From a virus, in the IMG/VR virus record IMGVR_UViG_3300020473_000150, positions 1 to 21,238 of that record: a stretch of DNA of 21,238 nucleotides. One strand, 5' to 3'. The number at the start of each line of letters is the position of its first letter. Position 1 is the stretch's first letter. A program made the position numbers and the translations under genes. The notes under the pieces were generated by a model, which did not search any database, was not told where the DNA came from, and worked only from the letters and a program-made list of their open reading frames with translations. Shown piece by piece: positions 14,309-21,225 of this stretch.

Positions 14309-16651
14309 TCAACAAGTGAATAGTGGTGATGGTGCAGTATATACTGGCTTGGCTCTATTACCAGCAGCAACATTATTTATGACTGGCACTGTAGTTTGTA
14401 TAGTAACTATCCTAGGAGGTAATATTATATTTTCCATATCAGTATCCCTCTCATTCTTATATTGGAATTCTTTAAGTGCCATATCCCTCTTCTCAGTCAT
14501 TGCCTCGATATCACCTAGGTCTGGTACATTACCGCCCATAGCAAGTTGTGGTACCTTATAGACACTCTTAATAGGTTTAGTCTTTACCTCACCTCCTTTT
14601 GCAAAGTTATCAGCTACCCATGATTGACCCATCTCAAGGTTGTGTCTCTTATAGAATGCCTTTGTCCTTGCTAATGATTCCTCATCACTTAACTTCTGTG
14701 CTTTACTCTGCTTAAAGATAGGATATAGTATCTCTGGTTTGATATGATTAGCTGCATTACCCTCAATAACATCTCTAATAGTATGATGTGGTTTAAGTAA
14801 CCTCATACTAATCAACTTACCAAGAATATCATCATTGTGCTTAAGTAGGATGTGATAATAAATGGATCCCATTACCTCATAATACTCCTTCTCCTTCTTC
14901 AACTCTATTAACTCACCATTTTTAACATGCTCTGTGATCTTACTAGTAAACTTCTGATGACTGTATACAAATTGAGGTGGCTCGATATCCTCATTAGTAA
15001 GTGAGATTCTTGTTGGTCCACCACCAGCAAATGACTGTAACTTCCTAGCAGGTTTACCTTTAGCGATAACCATCTCACCACCATCACCAAACTCTTCTAG
15101 TTTGACATCCTTACCAGGATCTTGACGCATCAATACCCTTCTAGCAAACTTGAAGGGTGCTGTCATAAATGCAAATATATTCTTAGCAGCACCAATAATA
15201 AAGTTTATAACACCTCCAAGTACCTTGATTGCACCACCCAATAACCACTGGATAGGTTTCATTATCCATCCAAGTATATTGAATAGTACTTTACCTATCT
15301 CTCCTACAAATTTAAAGAAGGTACCTAAGAATTCTGTAATACCTGTCTCATCAGCTATCTGTTTAATTAAACCAAACCACATACTAAACATCTTCTGAAT
15401 AGGTTCAAACAATGGTTTAATCAATGGTAGAAATGTCTTACCTACCCACTCACCCAAGAAACTACCAATAGCATTACCCACTATAGGTGCAAATGGACCT
15501 AGGAATGGACCTAATAATGCAGTACCAGCAGCAGCACCTATCATACCTCCTGCTGCCTGTCCAACACCTGCACCAATTGCTTGAGTCTTATCCTCACCAC
15601 TAGCAATACCTGTTGCAATACGAGAGATACCACCGACAACAGCGAGACCCTTCTGTGCACCAGGTTTCATTAACTTCCCACCAATATTCTTACCCTTCTG
15701 TAGTCTGGTAGGATTCTTTACTCTATTATTAAACTTACTACCAACCTTCCTTGCTTGGTCATTCTTACCCTGTGCTCTTAACTTCTTCTGTTGTCTTTCA
15801 ACTGACTTCTTCTGTGCTTTATACTCTTCTTCTGTGTATATCTTACCAGTCTCTTTATCCTTATATCCAAACTTACGCCATTGCTCTTGCTTCTTCCACT
15901 CTACTTCCTTCTCAGTAGTATTCTTGAATAGACCAGCAACCTTCTTAACATCAGATACTGCCTTAAAAGGATTTAAAAGATACTGGAGTGTCTTAAATCC
16001 AGCAAATATCTGAAGGAATCCAAATAATGCACCTAATGTCCCTTTAATTGGTCCTTCTTTAAACCCACCAAATACATTAATAATACCACTAGCTAGAGTA
16101 TCAATACCCCAAGTAGCTATCTTCAAAGCAAACTTACCTAATGCCATCACTAGGTTGAATACCTTACCTGCTTTCTTAGCTTTCTCTGGATCACTCAACC
16201 ATCTGAGTAATACCTGCATCATTACAAATTTGAATATAGGAGTTAAGAAATTAGCAAACTTCTGAAGAAACCCACCACCTGCTTTTTTTAACTCATTTGG
16301 TGGTTTCTCTTCTGGTTCCTTACCTGGTACTGCTGGTTGTGCTTCATCTTTCTTCTCTTGTTCCCGTCTATTCTTAAGACGGAACATACTTCGGAAACCC
16401 TTAAACCATTTCTTAAATCCCTTCTCTTCATCCTTTTGCTCTTCTTTCGCTACCTTAGTTTCCTTCTCAGTGGTAGTTGATAACCATTCCTTCTCAAACT
16501 GGATCAGTTTATGAGTCTCTACATTATTGTTAGCAATATTTTCTACTACTACACCAGTACGATTGATGCCCTTCCGAATTTCATCGAAACTTCCAGCGAA
16601 AGGACCATCATCCTTGATGGGTTTTATCTTAATGTAGCTCTTAATTGCCAT
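14309..16651 (-). CDS. Tape-measure-like tail protein (first of tandem pair)
   Basis: The 780-residue product has an acidic/basic coiled-coil-like stretch (62-122), hydrophobic helices (128-225), and a basic linker (245-335). A Gly/Ala hydrophobic block follows (335-402, GAGVGQAAGGMIGAAAGTA), then amphipathic helices rich in Phe, Ile and Trp (405-505). The C-terminal part has FGDGGEMVIAKGKPA, FAGGGPTRIS, FAKGGEV and LAMGGNVPDLG, GG motifs like those of tape measures. It sits right after the gp26/gp51 chaperone-like pair, where tape measure genes lie in many tailed phages; the TAATG overlap couples it to gp51. It has the same domain order as the following gene, suggesting ancient duplication. 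Which of the two sets tail length cannot be told from sequence. Confidence 0.65.
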   Translation of the reverse strand: MAIKSYIKIKPIKDDGPFAGSFDEIRKGINRTGVVVENIANNNVETHKLIQFEKEWLSTTTEKETKVAKEEQKDEEKGFKKWFKGFRSMFRLKNRREQEKKDEAQPAVPGKEPEEKPPNELKKAGGGFLQKFANFLTPIFKFVMMQVLLRWLSDPEKAKKAGKVFNLVMALGKFALKIATWGIDTLASGIINVFGGFKEGPIKGTLGALFGFLQIFAGFKTLQYLLNPFKAVSDVKKVAGLFKNTTEKEVEWKKQEQWRKFGYKDKETGKIYTEEEYKAQKKSVERQQKKLRAQGKNDQARKVGSKFNNRVKNPTRLQKGKNIGGKLMKPGAQKGLAVVGGISRIATGIASGEDKTQAIGAGVGQAAGGMIGAAAGTALLGPFLGPFAPIVGNAIGSFLGEWVGKTFLPLIKPLFEPIQKMFSMWFGLIKQIADETGITEFLGTFFKFVGEIGKVLFNILGWIMKPIQWLLGGAIKVLGGVINFIIGAAKNIFAFMTAPFKFARRVLMRQDPGKDVKLEEFGDGGEMVIAKGKPARKLQSFAGGGPTRISLTNEDIEPPQFVYSHQKFTSKITEHVKNGELIELKKEKEYYEVMGSIYYHILLKHNDDILGKLISMRLLKPHHTIRDVIEGNAANHIKPEILYPIFKQSKAQKLSDEESLARTKAFYKRHNLEMGQSWVADNFAKGGEVKTKPIKSVYKVPQLAMGGNVPDLGDIEAMTEKRDMALKEFQYKNERDTDMENIILPPRIVTIQTTVPVINNVAAGNRAKPVYTAPSPLFTC
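14374..14381 (-). promoter_or_regulatory. Possible internal late promoter (CATAAATA)
   Basis: The minus strand reads CATAAATA within the last codons of the first tape-measure-like gene, 69 bases before the ATG of the second. It fits NATAAATA and could give the second gene extra transcription, but as it lies in coding sequence it may be chance. Confidence 0.3.
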
Positions 16652-16836
16652 TAGAGTGACGCTTTGTTCTCTTCTGCTTTTTGCCTTCTTTCTTCCTCTT
16701 GAATATGAGCAATAAGAAGGTTCACATATACATCACGTTCCCAAGGGATCATATTCTCCAATTCAGTTAAAGAGTATTTGTGGTGCTGCATTAATGCGAA
16801 GTTAGTCTTGTAGTAATTCTCAAGACTGTCATGCAT
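16651..16836 (-). CDS. 51: gp51-like hub assembly factor / tail chaperone extension
   Basis: The 61-residue, mostly helical product contains YYKTNFALMQHHKYSLTELE followed by NMIPWERDVYVNLLIAHIQEE. A Tyr/His-rich start followed by MxxWER and a helical Glu tail recalls small proteins next to gp26 in T4-like phages. In T4 the order is 26-51-27, and here the gene directly follows gp26, so gp51 is assigned mainly by position. The ATG lies inside a predicted RNA stem, and no good ribosome-binding site precedes it (only GAG). The upstream gp26 frame can enter this frame by a -1 shift at a T TTT TTC site, giving a fusion of about 298 residues. It may therefore be made mainly as a gp26-gp51 fusion, as in lambda G/GT. 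The stop overlaps the tape-measure ATG. Confidence 0.65.
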   Translation of the reverse strand: MHDSLENYYKTNFALMQHHKYSLTELENMIPWERDVYVNLLIAHIQEEERRQKAEENKASL

Positions 16837-16854
16837 TAACGCTACTCGAAAAAA
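16788..16854 (-). promoter_or_regulatory. Putative programmed -1 ribosomal frameshift element (slippery site plus stem-loop)
   Basis: On the minus strand the heptamer T TTT TTC (16854-16848) is in the gp26 frame at Phe232-Phe233. A 5-base spacer GAGTA follows. Next is an outer stem, GCGUUAAUGC (16842-16833) with GCAUUAAUGC (16797-16788), 10 pairs including one G-U. An inner stem follows, AGUCUUG (16827-16821) with CAAGACU (16810-16804), 7 pairs, around a 10-base loop. After a -1 shift the frame reads CGA GTA GCG TTA ATG and continues in the gp51 frame with no stop. All three parts of a classical -1 site (X XXY YYZ, short spacer, stable stem) are present. Confidence 0.75.
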
Positions 16855-17546
16855 CTTGCTAGTCCCTCCAGTACCAGGTCACTCTTCTTCTTAGTATTTG
16901 GATTATATACCTCAATAGTGTAAGACAACTTAGGCATAGTCTCAAAGAATGTCTGAACCTTCTGGAATTGATCCGCATTCAAATTCTCAAGGAATTCTAA
17001 TGCCTCTTTATGAGAGAAAGAATCATAGACTTCTTCTGAATCATATACCTGACCAATACAACTAGCAGCAAGTGCGAATATATCCTGTATATCAGGATTA
17101 TCAGTAAGGTTTTGCTGAATGAATACATCCAATGAAGGATATTTCATCACAATACCAACATTACCATCTAGGTCAATCTTATTATTATGTCCATCAGGAA
17201 TAACAACACCAACTTCTGCAAGAGGTATCTGAACGTTGACTTGCGTCTTCTCATCATCTGGACATGTGACTTTAAACTCACTTGTCTCACCAACCGCAAC
17301 AGATCTAATCTTAAGGAAGATATATTCAATCTCGAAAGTAGCGAGATCTTCAACCTTAGACTTTAAATTGGTACAGTTTTTAATAATAGTCTTCACTGCT
17401 TTGACCATCTGCTTGTTGTCTTGCGACTCCATAGCGAGATAGAGTAGTTTCTCTTCCTTAACTAGGAATGGTCTATATGATATTTTTGTGCCTGTTACAG
17501 GCAGGGTCGCTTCATACTCAGGTATGGCTAACTTAGGTAATGGCAT
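16842..17546 (-). CDS. 26: gp26-like baseplate hub assembly protein (likely tail assembly chaperone)
   Basis: The 234-residue product opens with LPVTGTKISYRPFLVKEEKL (15-34), then FEIEYIFLKIRSVAVGE (71-87), which is the T4 gp26-family signature in cyanophages. T4 gp26 is about 208 residues and is needed for hub assembly. A FKVTCPDD segment (91-98) recalls a lost zinc-ribbon-like strand. The C-terminal half is helical (ASCIGQVYDS, HKEALEFLENLNADQF). The gene begins 23 bases after a CTAAATA motif. Two codons before the stop is a slippery T TTT TTC with downstream stem-loops and an open -1 frame into gp51, pointing to a tail chaperone role with a short and a long form. Its position just upstream of the tape-measure genes fits. 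Confidence 0.8.
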   Translation of the reverse strand: MPLPKLAIPEYEATLPVTGTKISYRPFLVKEEKLLYLAMESQDNKQMVKAVKTIIKNCTNLKSKVEDLATFEIEYIFLKIRSVAVGETSEFKVTCPDDEKTQVNVQIPLAEVGVVIPDGHNNKIDLDGNVGIVMKYPSLDVFIQQNLTDNPDIQDIFALAASCIGQVYDSEEVYDSFSHKEALEFLENLNADQFQKVQTFFETMPKLSYTIEVYNPNTKKKSDLVLEGLASFFE

Positions 17547-17568
17547 AACGATTGCATTATTATAGTTC

Positions 17569-17575
17569 TATTTAG
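17569..17575 (-). promoter_or_regulatory. Candidate late promoter, CTAAATA, before gp26
   Basis: The minus strand reads CTAAATA, overlapping the gp54 stop codon (TAA) and ending 23 bases before the gp26 ATG at 17546. A TATAAT lies four bases downstream, but no matching -35 box was found at 16-18 bases. It is the third copy with this spacing. Confidence 0.45.
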
Positions 17576-18309
17576 ACACCAAACTGGGCTGCTTCTTTCT
17601 GATTTCCGCTTAATCCTACAGTTTCTACACCTTCAGTTGCTGAAGTTATAAACTTATCTGGAGTATTGTAATTCAATTCCTCAGCACCAACAGTATCAAA
17701 TCTATATCTCTCGTAATTAAATTTAGTACTAAACTTAACTAGGTTGGCAGGACCATTATTAAATGATAATCCTCCCATATCAGAAGGCCATGCTCCAAAG
17801 AATTGCCATACTCCTGTTACCATATTAAGTCTTTGAGTATATTCAGCACCACTCTCAGTTACAGCACTCCAATTTACAGGTGACGCTAACTCCCACTTTT
17901 GTATAACAATATTGGTCGTATACTCATCATATAGGGATGCTCTATTCTCTTGGTCAGGGACAGCATAATTCATCCACTGCTCAAGAAACTTACGATGGAA
18001 TAACTTCTTATCTACCATGAAACTAATATCCATCTGACCATTCTGCTGCTCTCTTGCAACATTATATGCTGCACCTTGCCATGCAGCTTTAACTTGCTCA
18101 CCTTGAATTCTTCTAGCAGGTACTGAAACTGACTCTGCAAAAAAGTTAATTGCTATTGCAGCATCCCTTTGATCTCTCTTAATTCCTGCTTCATTAGCAA
18201 GTATGCATGCAGGTAGATATATCTTCACACCATAAAGATTGGACCTAGAAGGTTCCCGTTGACCTGATACTACCAGGTCTCTGAATATTGAAAAACTATT
18301 CTGACTCAT
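17572..18309 (-). CDS. 54: gp54-like baseplate tail-tube initiator (tube-fold protein)
   Basis: The 245-residue product has the strand pattern of tube-type proteins (gp19/gp48/gp54). NLYGVKIYLP (24-33) is followed by INFFAESVSVPARRI (54-68) and YNVAREQQNGQMDISFMVDK, then HRKFLEQWMNYA and a C-terminal beta part with VKFSTKFNYERYRFDT. The SV.VP and F.ES parts match the first sheet of tube proteins. In T4 gp54 (320 residues) starts tube growth on the gp48 platform. A complete gp48 is nearby at 19215, so this gene is assigned as gp54 by fold and order rather than strong sequence identity. Its ATG overlaps the upstream stop (ATGA). An alternative is a tail-tube paralogue with another role. Confidence 0.6.
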   Translation of the reverse strand: MSQNSFSIFRDLVVSGQREPSRSNLYGVKIYLPACILANEAGIKRDQRDAAIAINFFAESVSVPARRIQGEQVKAAWQGAAYNVAREQQNGQMDISFMVDKKLFHRKFLEQWMNYAVPDQENRASLYDEYTTNIVIQKWELASPVNWSAVTESGAEYTQRLNMVTGVWQFFGAWPSDMGGLSFNNGPANLVKFSTKFNYERYRFDTVGAEELNYNTPDKFITSATEGVETVGLSGNQKEAAQFGV

Positions 18310-18785
18310 TTAAGTCTACCCCAAATTATGCTGCTTGGTACTTCCATCACTCTACCCAAACCTGGTGGTCTAATAACAAATTGCTCAACTGGAAGCGGTG
18401 TCATATCTTTCAATTCCTCTTGAGGGACATTATATGCTCTAGTCACACTAGACATAAAGTATTTATGGTGGCAACGCTTAGGATATGCAATACTACCCGC
18501 AGACCATGTAGATGCCATACTTTTACGGGAGTTTGGACGTAAATAGTGCATATTACCACCAGAGAATTGCATCTTCTGATAATCTACATCTGTGATTAGT
18601 ACCATAGGAAAGGTATCCCACCACTTTAAGTCTGGTGTTTGTGCTGAATAGTTAAAGAAGACTATATCACCTACGGTAAAACCACCAACATAATCCTCTA
18701 GTCCATACTGGAGTTGCTCTCTATACCATTGTTTACTTTGTTTTACTCCTCCTGCGAGGTCTTTTACGTCTGTGAAGATACTCAT
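18306..18785 (-). CDS. Conserved phage morphogenesis protein, function unknown
   Basis: The 159-residue product has a beta-rich core: VGDIVFFNYSAQTPDLKWWD, then FPMVLITDVDYQKMQFSGGN, then MHYLRPNSRK. The WWDTFPMVLI...GN.HYL pattern (about 55-82) recalls a small beta-barrel protein seen in many myoviruses beside head and tail completion genes. The C-terminal part is Pro-rich (TPLPVEQF, RPPGLGRV) and ends SSIIWGRLK. It overlaps gp4 and gp54 by ATGA on each side, so it is expressed with head completion and tube genes. T4 has gp2 and gp3 near gp4, but I cannot match this protein to either. A structural or assembly role is inferred. Confidence 0.65.
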   Translation of the reverse strand: MSIFTDVKDLAGGVKQSKQWYREQLQYGLEDYVGGFTVGDIVFFNYSAQTPDLKWWDTFPMVLITDVDYQKMQFSGGNMHYLRPNSRKSMASTWSAGSIAYPKRCHHKYFMSSVTRAYNVPQEELKDMTPLPVEQFVIRPPGLGRVMEVPSSIIWGRLK

Positions 18786-19216
18786 ACATTTAAGTGTTTT
18801 TCTGTGAGTATAATAAATTGCATGCCTCTATGAGCACAAAACTGTCTTGCAGCTCTCCATTTAGCACTATTTACATTCCAAGTCTTAACCTCTGTTATAA
18901 AGGTCCGAGCCTTCTGCGATTTACGTTTAGGGGGTTTAGTTTGTGAAGCTGGTTTAATTTCGATGATCGATTTGGCGATTCTTCCATCCTTGGTTCTCGC
19001 TCTAACATAGAAATCAGGATAATAACGGTGAGTCCTGTTGTCCAAAGGACTCCTATAAGGAATAATAATCTCTTCACTACCCCACTCCAAAACGTTGATA
19101 TTCATGTCACACCAATGCATAAACTTTTTTTCCCACAAACTCCTATAAATAACATTAGTGTGATCACCTTTGTACTTATGTTTGTTTGATGGTCTAAAGT
19201 ATCCTTTATAACTCAT
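18782..19216 (-). CDS. 4: gp4 head completion protein (PD-(D/E)XK nuclease fold)
   Basis: The 144-residue product is close in size to T4 gp4 (about 150). It has YRSLWEKKFMHWCD (24-37), then LEWGSEEIIIPY (43-54), HRYYPDFYVR (63-72) and SIIEIKPASQ (83-92). Glu29, Asp68 and the pair Glu86-x-Lys88 form a PD-(D/E)XK nuclease pattern like that of TnsA-type endonucleases. The C-terminus (WRAARQFCAHRGMQFIILTE) is the usual last helix and strand. gp4 acts on the portal vertex of filled heads before tail joining; its nuclease activity may trim DNA. The ATG overlaps the start of gp48 on the other strand (shared CATG). No clear promoter was found for this minus-strand unit. Confidence 0.85.
   Translation of the reverse strand: MSYKGYFRPSNKHKYKGDHTNVIYRSLWEKKFMHWCDMNINVLEWGSEEIIIPYRSPLDNRTHRYYPDFYVRARTKDGRIAKSIIEIKPASQTKPPKRKSQKARTFITEVKTWNVNSAKWRAARQFCAHRGMQFIILTEKHLNV
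19144..19151 (+). promoter_or_regulatory. T4-type late promoter for gp48-gp53 (TATAAATA)
   Basis: A perfect TATAAATA on the plus strand within the gp4 coding region, 64 bases before the gp48 ATG. Predicted start is near 19157, leaving a leader of about 58 bases that is antisense to the 5' end of gp4. Confidence 0.75.
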
Positions 19217-20270
19217 GACGTTAGTATTTCCAAAGGCTAAACCGATAGGCGTTAATTCTGCAAGTAGTAGAGAAGCTATCAGAGATAGTGCAGCCTTCCC
19301 AACTAAAGTAATAGACTATCTAAAATTTGATATATTCGATCAAAAGACAAACACCTTAGCAAAAGATGGAGGTCCAATATATCTATATCTCCCAACAAGT
19401 TTAGCTGAGACTCAAGCACAGAACTGGGATGCTATAAACTTAGGACCAGCAGGTAATGCTGCTCTTAATGCTGCTAGAGATGCAGGTTTGGGTGGTGATG
19501 GACCAGTAGATATGGGTACTGATGAAGTAGCAGAATCTATATCAAAAGCAGCAAAAGCTGCTGCACCTCAAGTAGCATATACTGCTGCATCTGGTGTAAT
19601 TGCTACTGCACTATCAGCAACAGGTCAACAAAATAATCTTGATACAGCAGCATTAACCTCTCTAGTTGGTAAAAAGATCTTTAACCCATATGCAGAAGCA
19701 GTATATAAAGGTCAAGCAGGTTTCAGAACACATAAGTGGGATTGGCAATTAATACCAAAGAGTGCTGATGATGCAAAAGAGATATATCAAATAGTAAACA
19801 AATTTAGGAAATTCTCACTACCAGGTAAAGGTCAAGAAAACTGGTTAACAATACCAGAATACTTCCGTGCACAAATTGTTAGATATGTTGACAAAGGTGG
19901 TGGTAATGAATCTATCGATAACCCCCAAACTGGTGGAAAGGGTGGGATATTAAGTGCAATAATGCAATTCCCCACCAAACTGATATTAAAGAATATGACT
20001 GTAAGTATGCCAAACTATACTTCACTCCGATCAACTATGAAAGGTGCTGAGTTTCTAGATTTTGGTGCTTTACAGTATAATCTATCTCTTGAATTTAGTG
20101 AAACATCCTTCCTTACCAAGGAATCATACGGATCACCAGCAATGGAAAGTGCAGGTCAAGACTCTGACAATGATAATGACACTACTGATCCAGAAATGCA
20201 GTCTTGGTTAGACGCAATGAGGGATATGATAGGTGATTTCGGACCATTTACTTCAGCAAACATAGGATAA
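19215..20270 (+). CDS. 48: gp48-like baseplate tail-tube cap protein
   Basis: The 351-residue product is similar in length to T4 gp48 (364). It begins TLVFPKAKPIG. The middle is an Ala-rich helical part (about 80-150, with EVAESISKAAKAAAP), followed by NPYAEAVYKGQAGFRTHKWD (157-176). Then come EIYQIVNKFRKFSLPG and the late strands LILKNMTVSMPNY and QYNLSLEFSETSFLTKESYG. The FRTHKWDWQL and NLSLEFSET strands fit the tube-like fold that caps the baseplate and starts tube growth. No other in-frame ATG exists near the start, so 19215 is kept although no Shine-Dalgarno sequence is visible. gp53 follows by a TAATG overlap. Confidence 0.75.
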   Translation: MTLVFPKAKPIGVNSASSREAIRDSAAFPTKVIDYLKFDIFDQKTNTLAKDGGPIYLYLPTSLAETQAQNWDAINLGPAGNAALNAARDAGLGGDGPVDMGTDEVAESISKAAKAAAPQVAYTAASGVIATALSATGQQNNLDTAALTSLVGKKIFNPYAEAVYKGQAGFRTHKWDWQLIPKSADDAKEIYQIVNKFRKFSLPGKGQENWLTIPEYFRAQIVRYVDKGGGNESIDNPQTGGKGGILSAIMQFPTKLILKNMTVSMPNYTSLRSTMKGAEFLDFGALQYNLSLEFSETSFLTKESYGSPAMESAGQDSDNDNDTTDPEMQSWLDAMRDMIGDFGPFTSANIG

Positions 20271-21172
20271 TGGCATATTTCGAGTATCTCCCAGATGTAC
20301 AAGTAAGGACATCAAGTTATAGAACAAATAACGTTGATCCTTACAAATTAGCTAAAAACATCTTCAGAAGAATCAAAATCCGTGAAAACCTAGATGACAT
20401 TATTTTAGGTTTTAACCAATATACGATTAAAAACAACCAAAGACCAGATCAAGTTGCTTTGGACGTATATGGCACTATGACATATGATTGGGTTGTTTTA
20501 CTAACTAACAATATAATCAATCTTTACGATGAATGGCCCATGTCGGAAGATGAGTTAGAACGGTATATTGAGAGTGAATATGAAGAAGATGCAGGTTCAG
20601 TGCATCACTGGGTTACTCAAAAAATCACAGATACTAGAGGTAGGACTCTACTTAAAGATGGTCGCATTGTATCTGAAGATTTCACTTATACTAGACCTGA
20701 CGGAACTGTAATTCCTAAAGATGATCTAGTTAGACCAATATCTGTCTATGATTACGAATCTGAGAAAAATGACTATAAACGCAATATTTACCTTTTAAGG
20801 AAAGAGTACATAAATGGGTTTATTGAAGAATTTAGCACTTTGGTCGATTATCTTCCAAATGACGAAGTTGACCCTGACACTCAAGTTAAGAAAACTAAGA
20901 ATTCTATCCAAGAGCAGTTTATTAGCGTTAAACCGTCTTATAGCACAAATATCGGTCAGACGAGTTCTATCGATTTTGCGTCTGAAGCGGATTACTCATC
21001 TAGGATATTTGACACCTCTGGACCTACTATTGAGCAAGGTGACGTATTATCAGATGGCAGCACAGTAGTGACTACTGGTATAGCAGGTGTTTCCTCTGAT
21101 ATTGGTACCACAACTAATCAATACGGATCTGCTGATACCTCTCAGAGTGGATCATCAGGTGGTGGGTATTAA
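20270..21172 (+). CDS. 53: gp53-like baseplate wedge protein
   Basis: The 300-residue product opens with MAYFEYLPDVQVR. RPDQVALDVYGTMTYDWVVL (58-77), then LTNNIINLYDEWPMSEDELE, matches the LysM-like part of T4 gp53, which locks neighbouring wedges together. The region around 110-150 has VTQKITDTRGRTLLKDG and PDGTVIPKDD. Residues 155-190 (SVYDYESEKNDYKRNIYLLR) are the usual C-terminal part of this family. After about residue 225 a low-complexity Ser/Thr/Gly tail follows, ending SSGGGY; T4 gp53 (about 196 residues) lacks this. The start overlaps the gp48 stop by one base (TAATG). A hairpin terminator follows. Confidence 0.85.
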   Translation: MAYFEYLPDVQVRTSSYRTNNVDPYKLAKNIFRRIKIRENLDDIILGFNQYTIKNNQRPDQVALDVYGTMTYDWVVLLTNNIINLYDEWPMSEDELERYIESEYEEDAGSVHHWVTQKITDTRGRTLLKDGRIVSEDFTYTRPDGTVIPKDDLVRPISVYDYESEKNDYKRNIYLLRKEYINGFIEEFSTLVDYLPNDEVDPDTQVKKTKNSIQEQFISVKPSYSTNIGQTSSIDFASEADYSSRIFDTSGPTIEQGDVLSDGSTVVTTGIAGVSSDIGTTTNQYGSADTSQSGSSGGGY

Positions 21173-21193
21173 TACTTAGCGACCCTACAGGAC

Positions 21194-21225
21194 AAAAAAA
21201 TACCCCCGATTTTTTCGGGGGTTTT
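21194..21225. terminator. Bidirectional rho-independent terminator
   Basis: Arms CCCCCGA (21203-21209) and TCGGGGG (21215-21221) pair over 7 bp with a TTTTT loop. A TTTT run follows on the plus strand and an A-run (21194-21200) precedes it, so it can end transcription both ways. It ends the gp48-gp53 unit 30 bases after the gp53 stop. Confidence 0.85.

Noticed and set aside
16283-16289. A AAA AAA slippery run in the first tape-measure-like gene
   Set aside because: The -1 frame meets a stop within about ten codons, no stem-loop was noticed, and truncation at residue 122 makes no sense for a tape measure. Probably just the Lys-Lys codons.
18460-18467. CATAAATA on the minus strand
   Set aside because: Lies inside the 159-residue gene, 151 bases before gp54, and is explained by the codons for His-Lys-Tyr. 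No other promoter sign.
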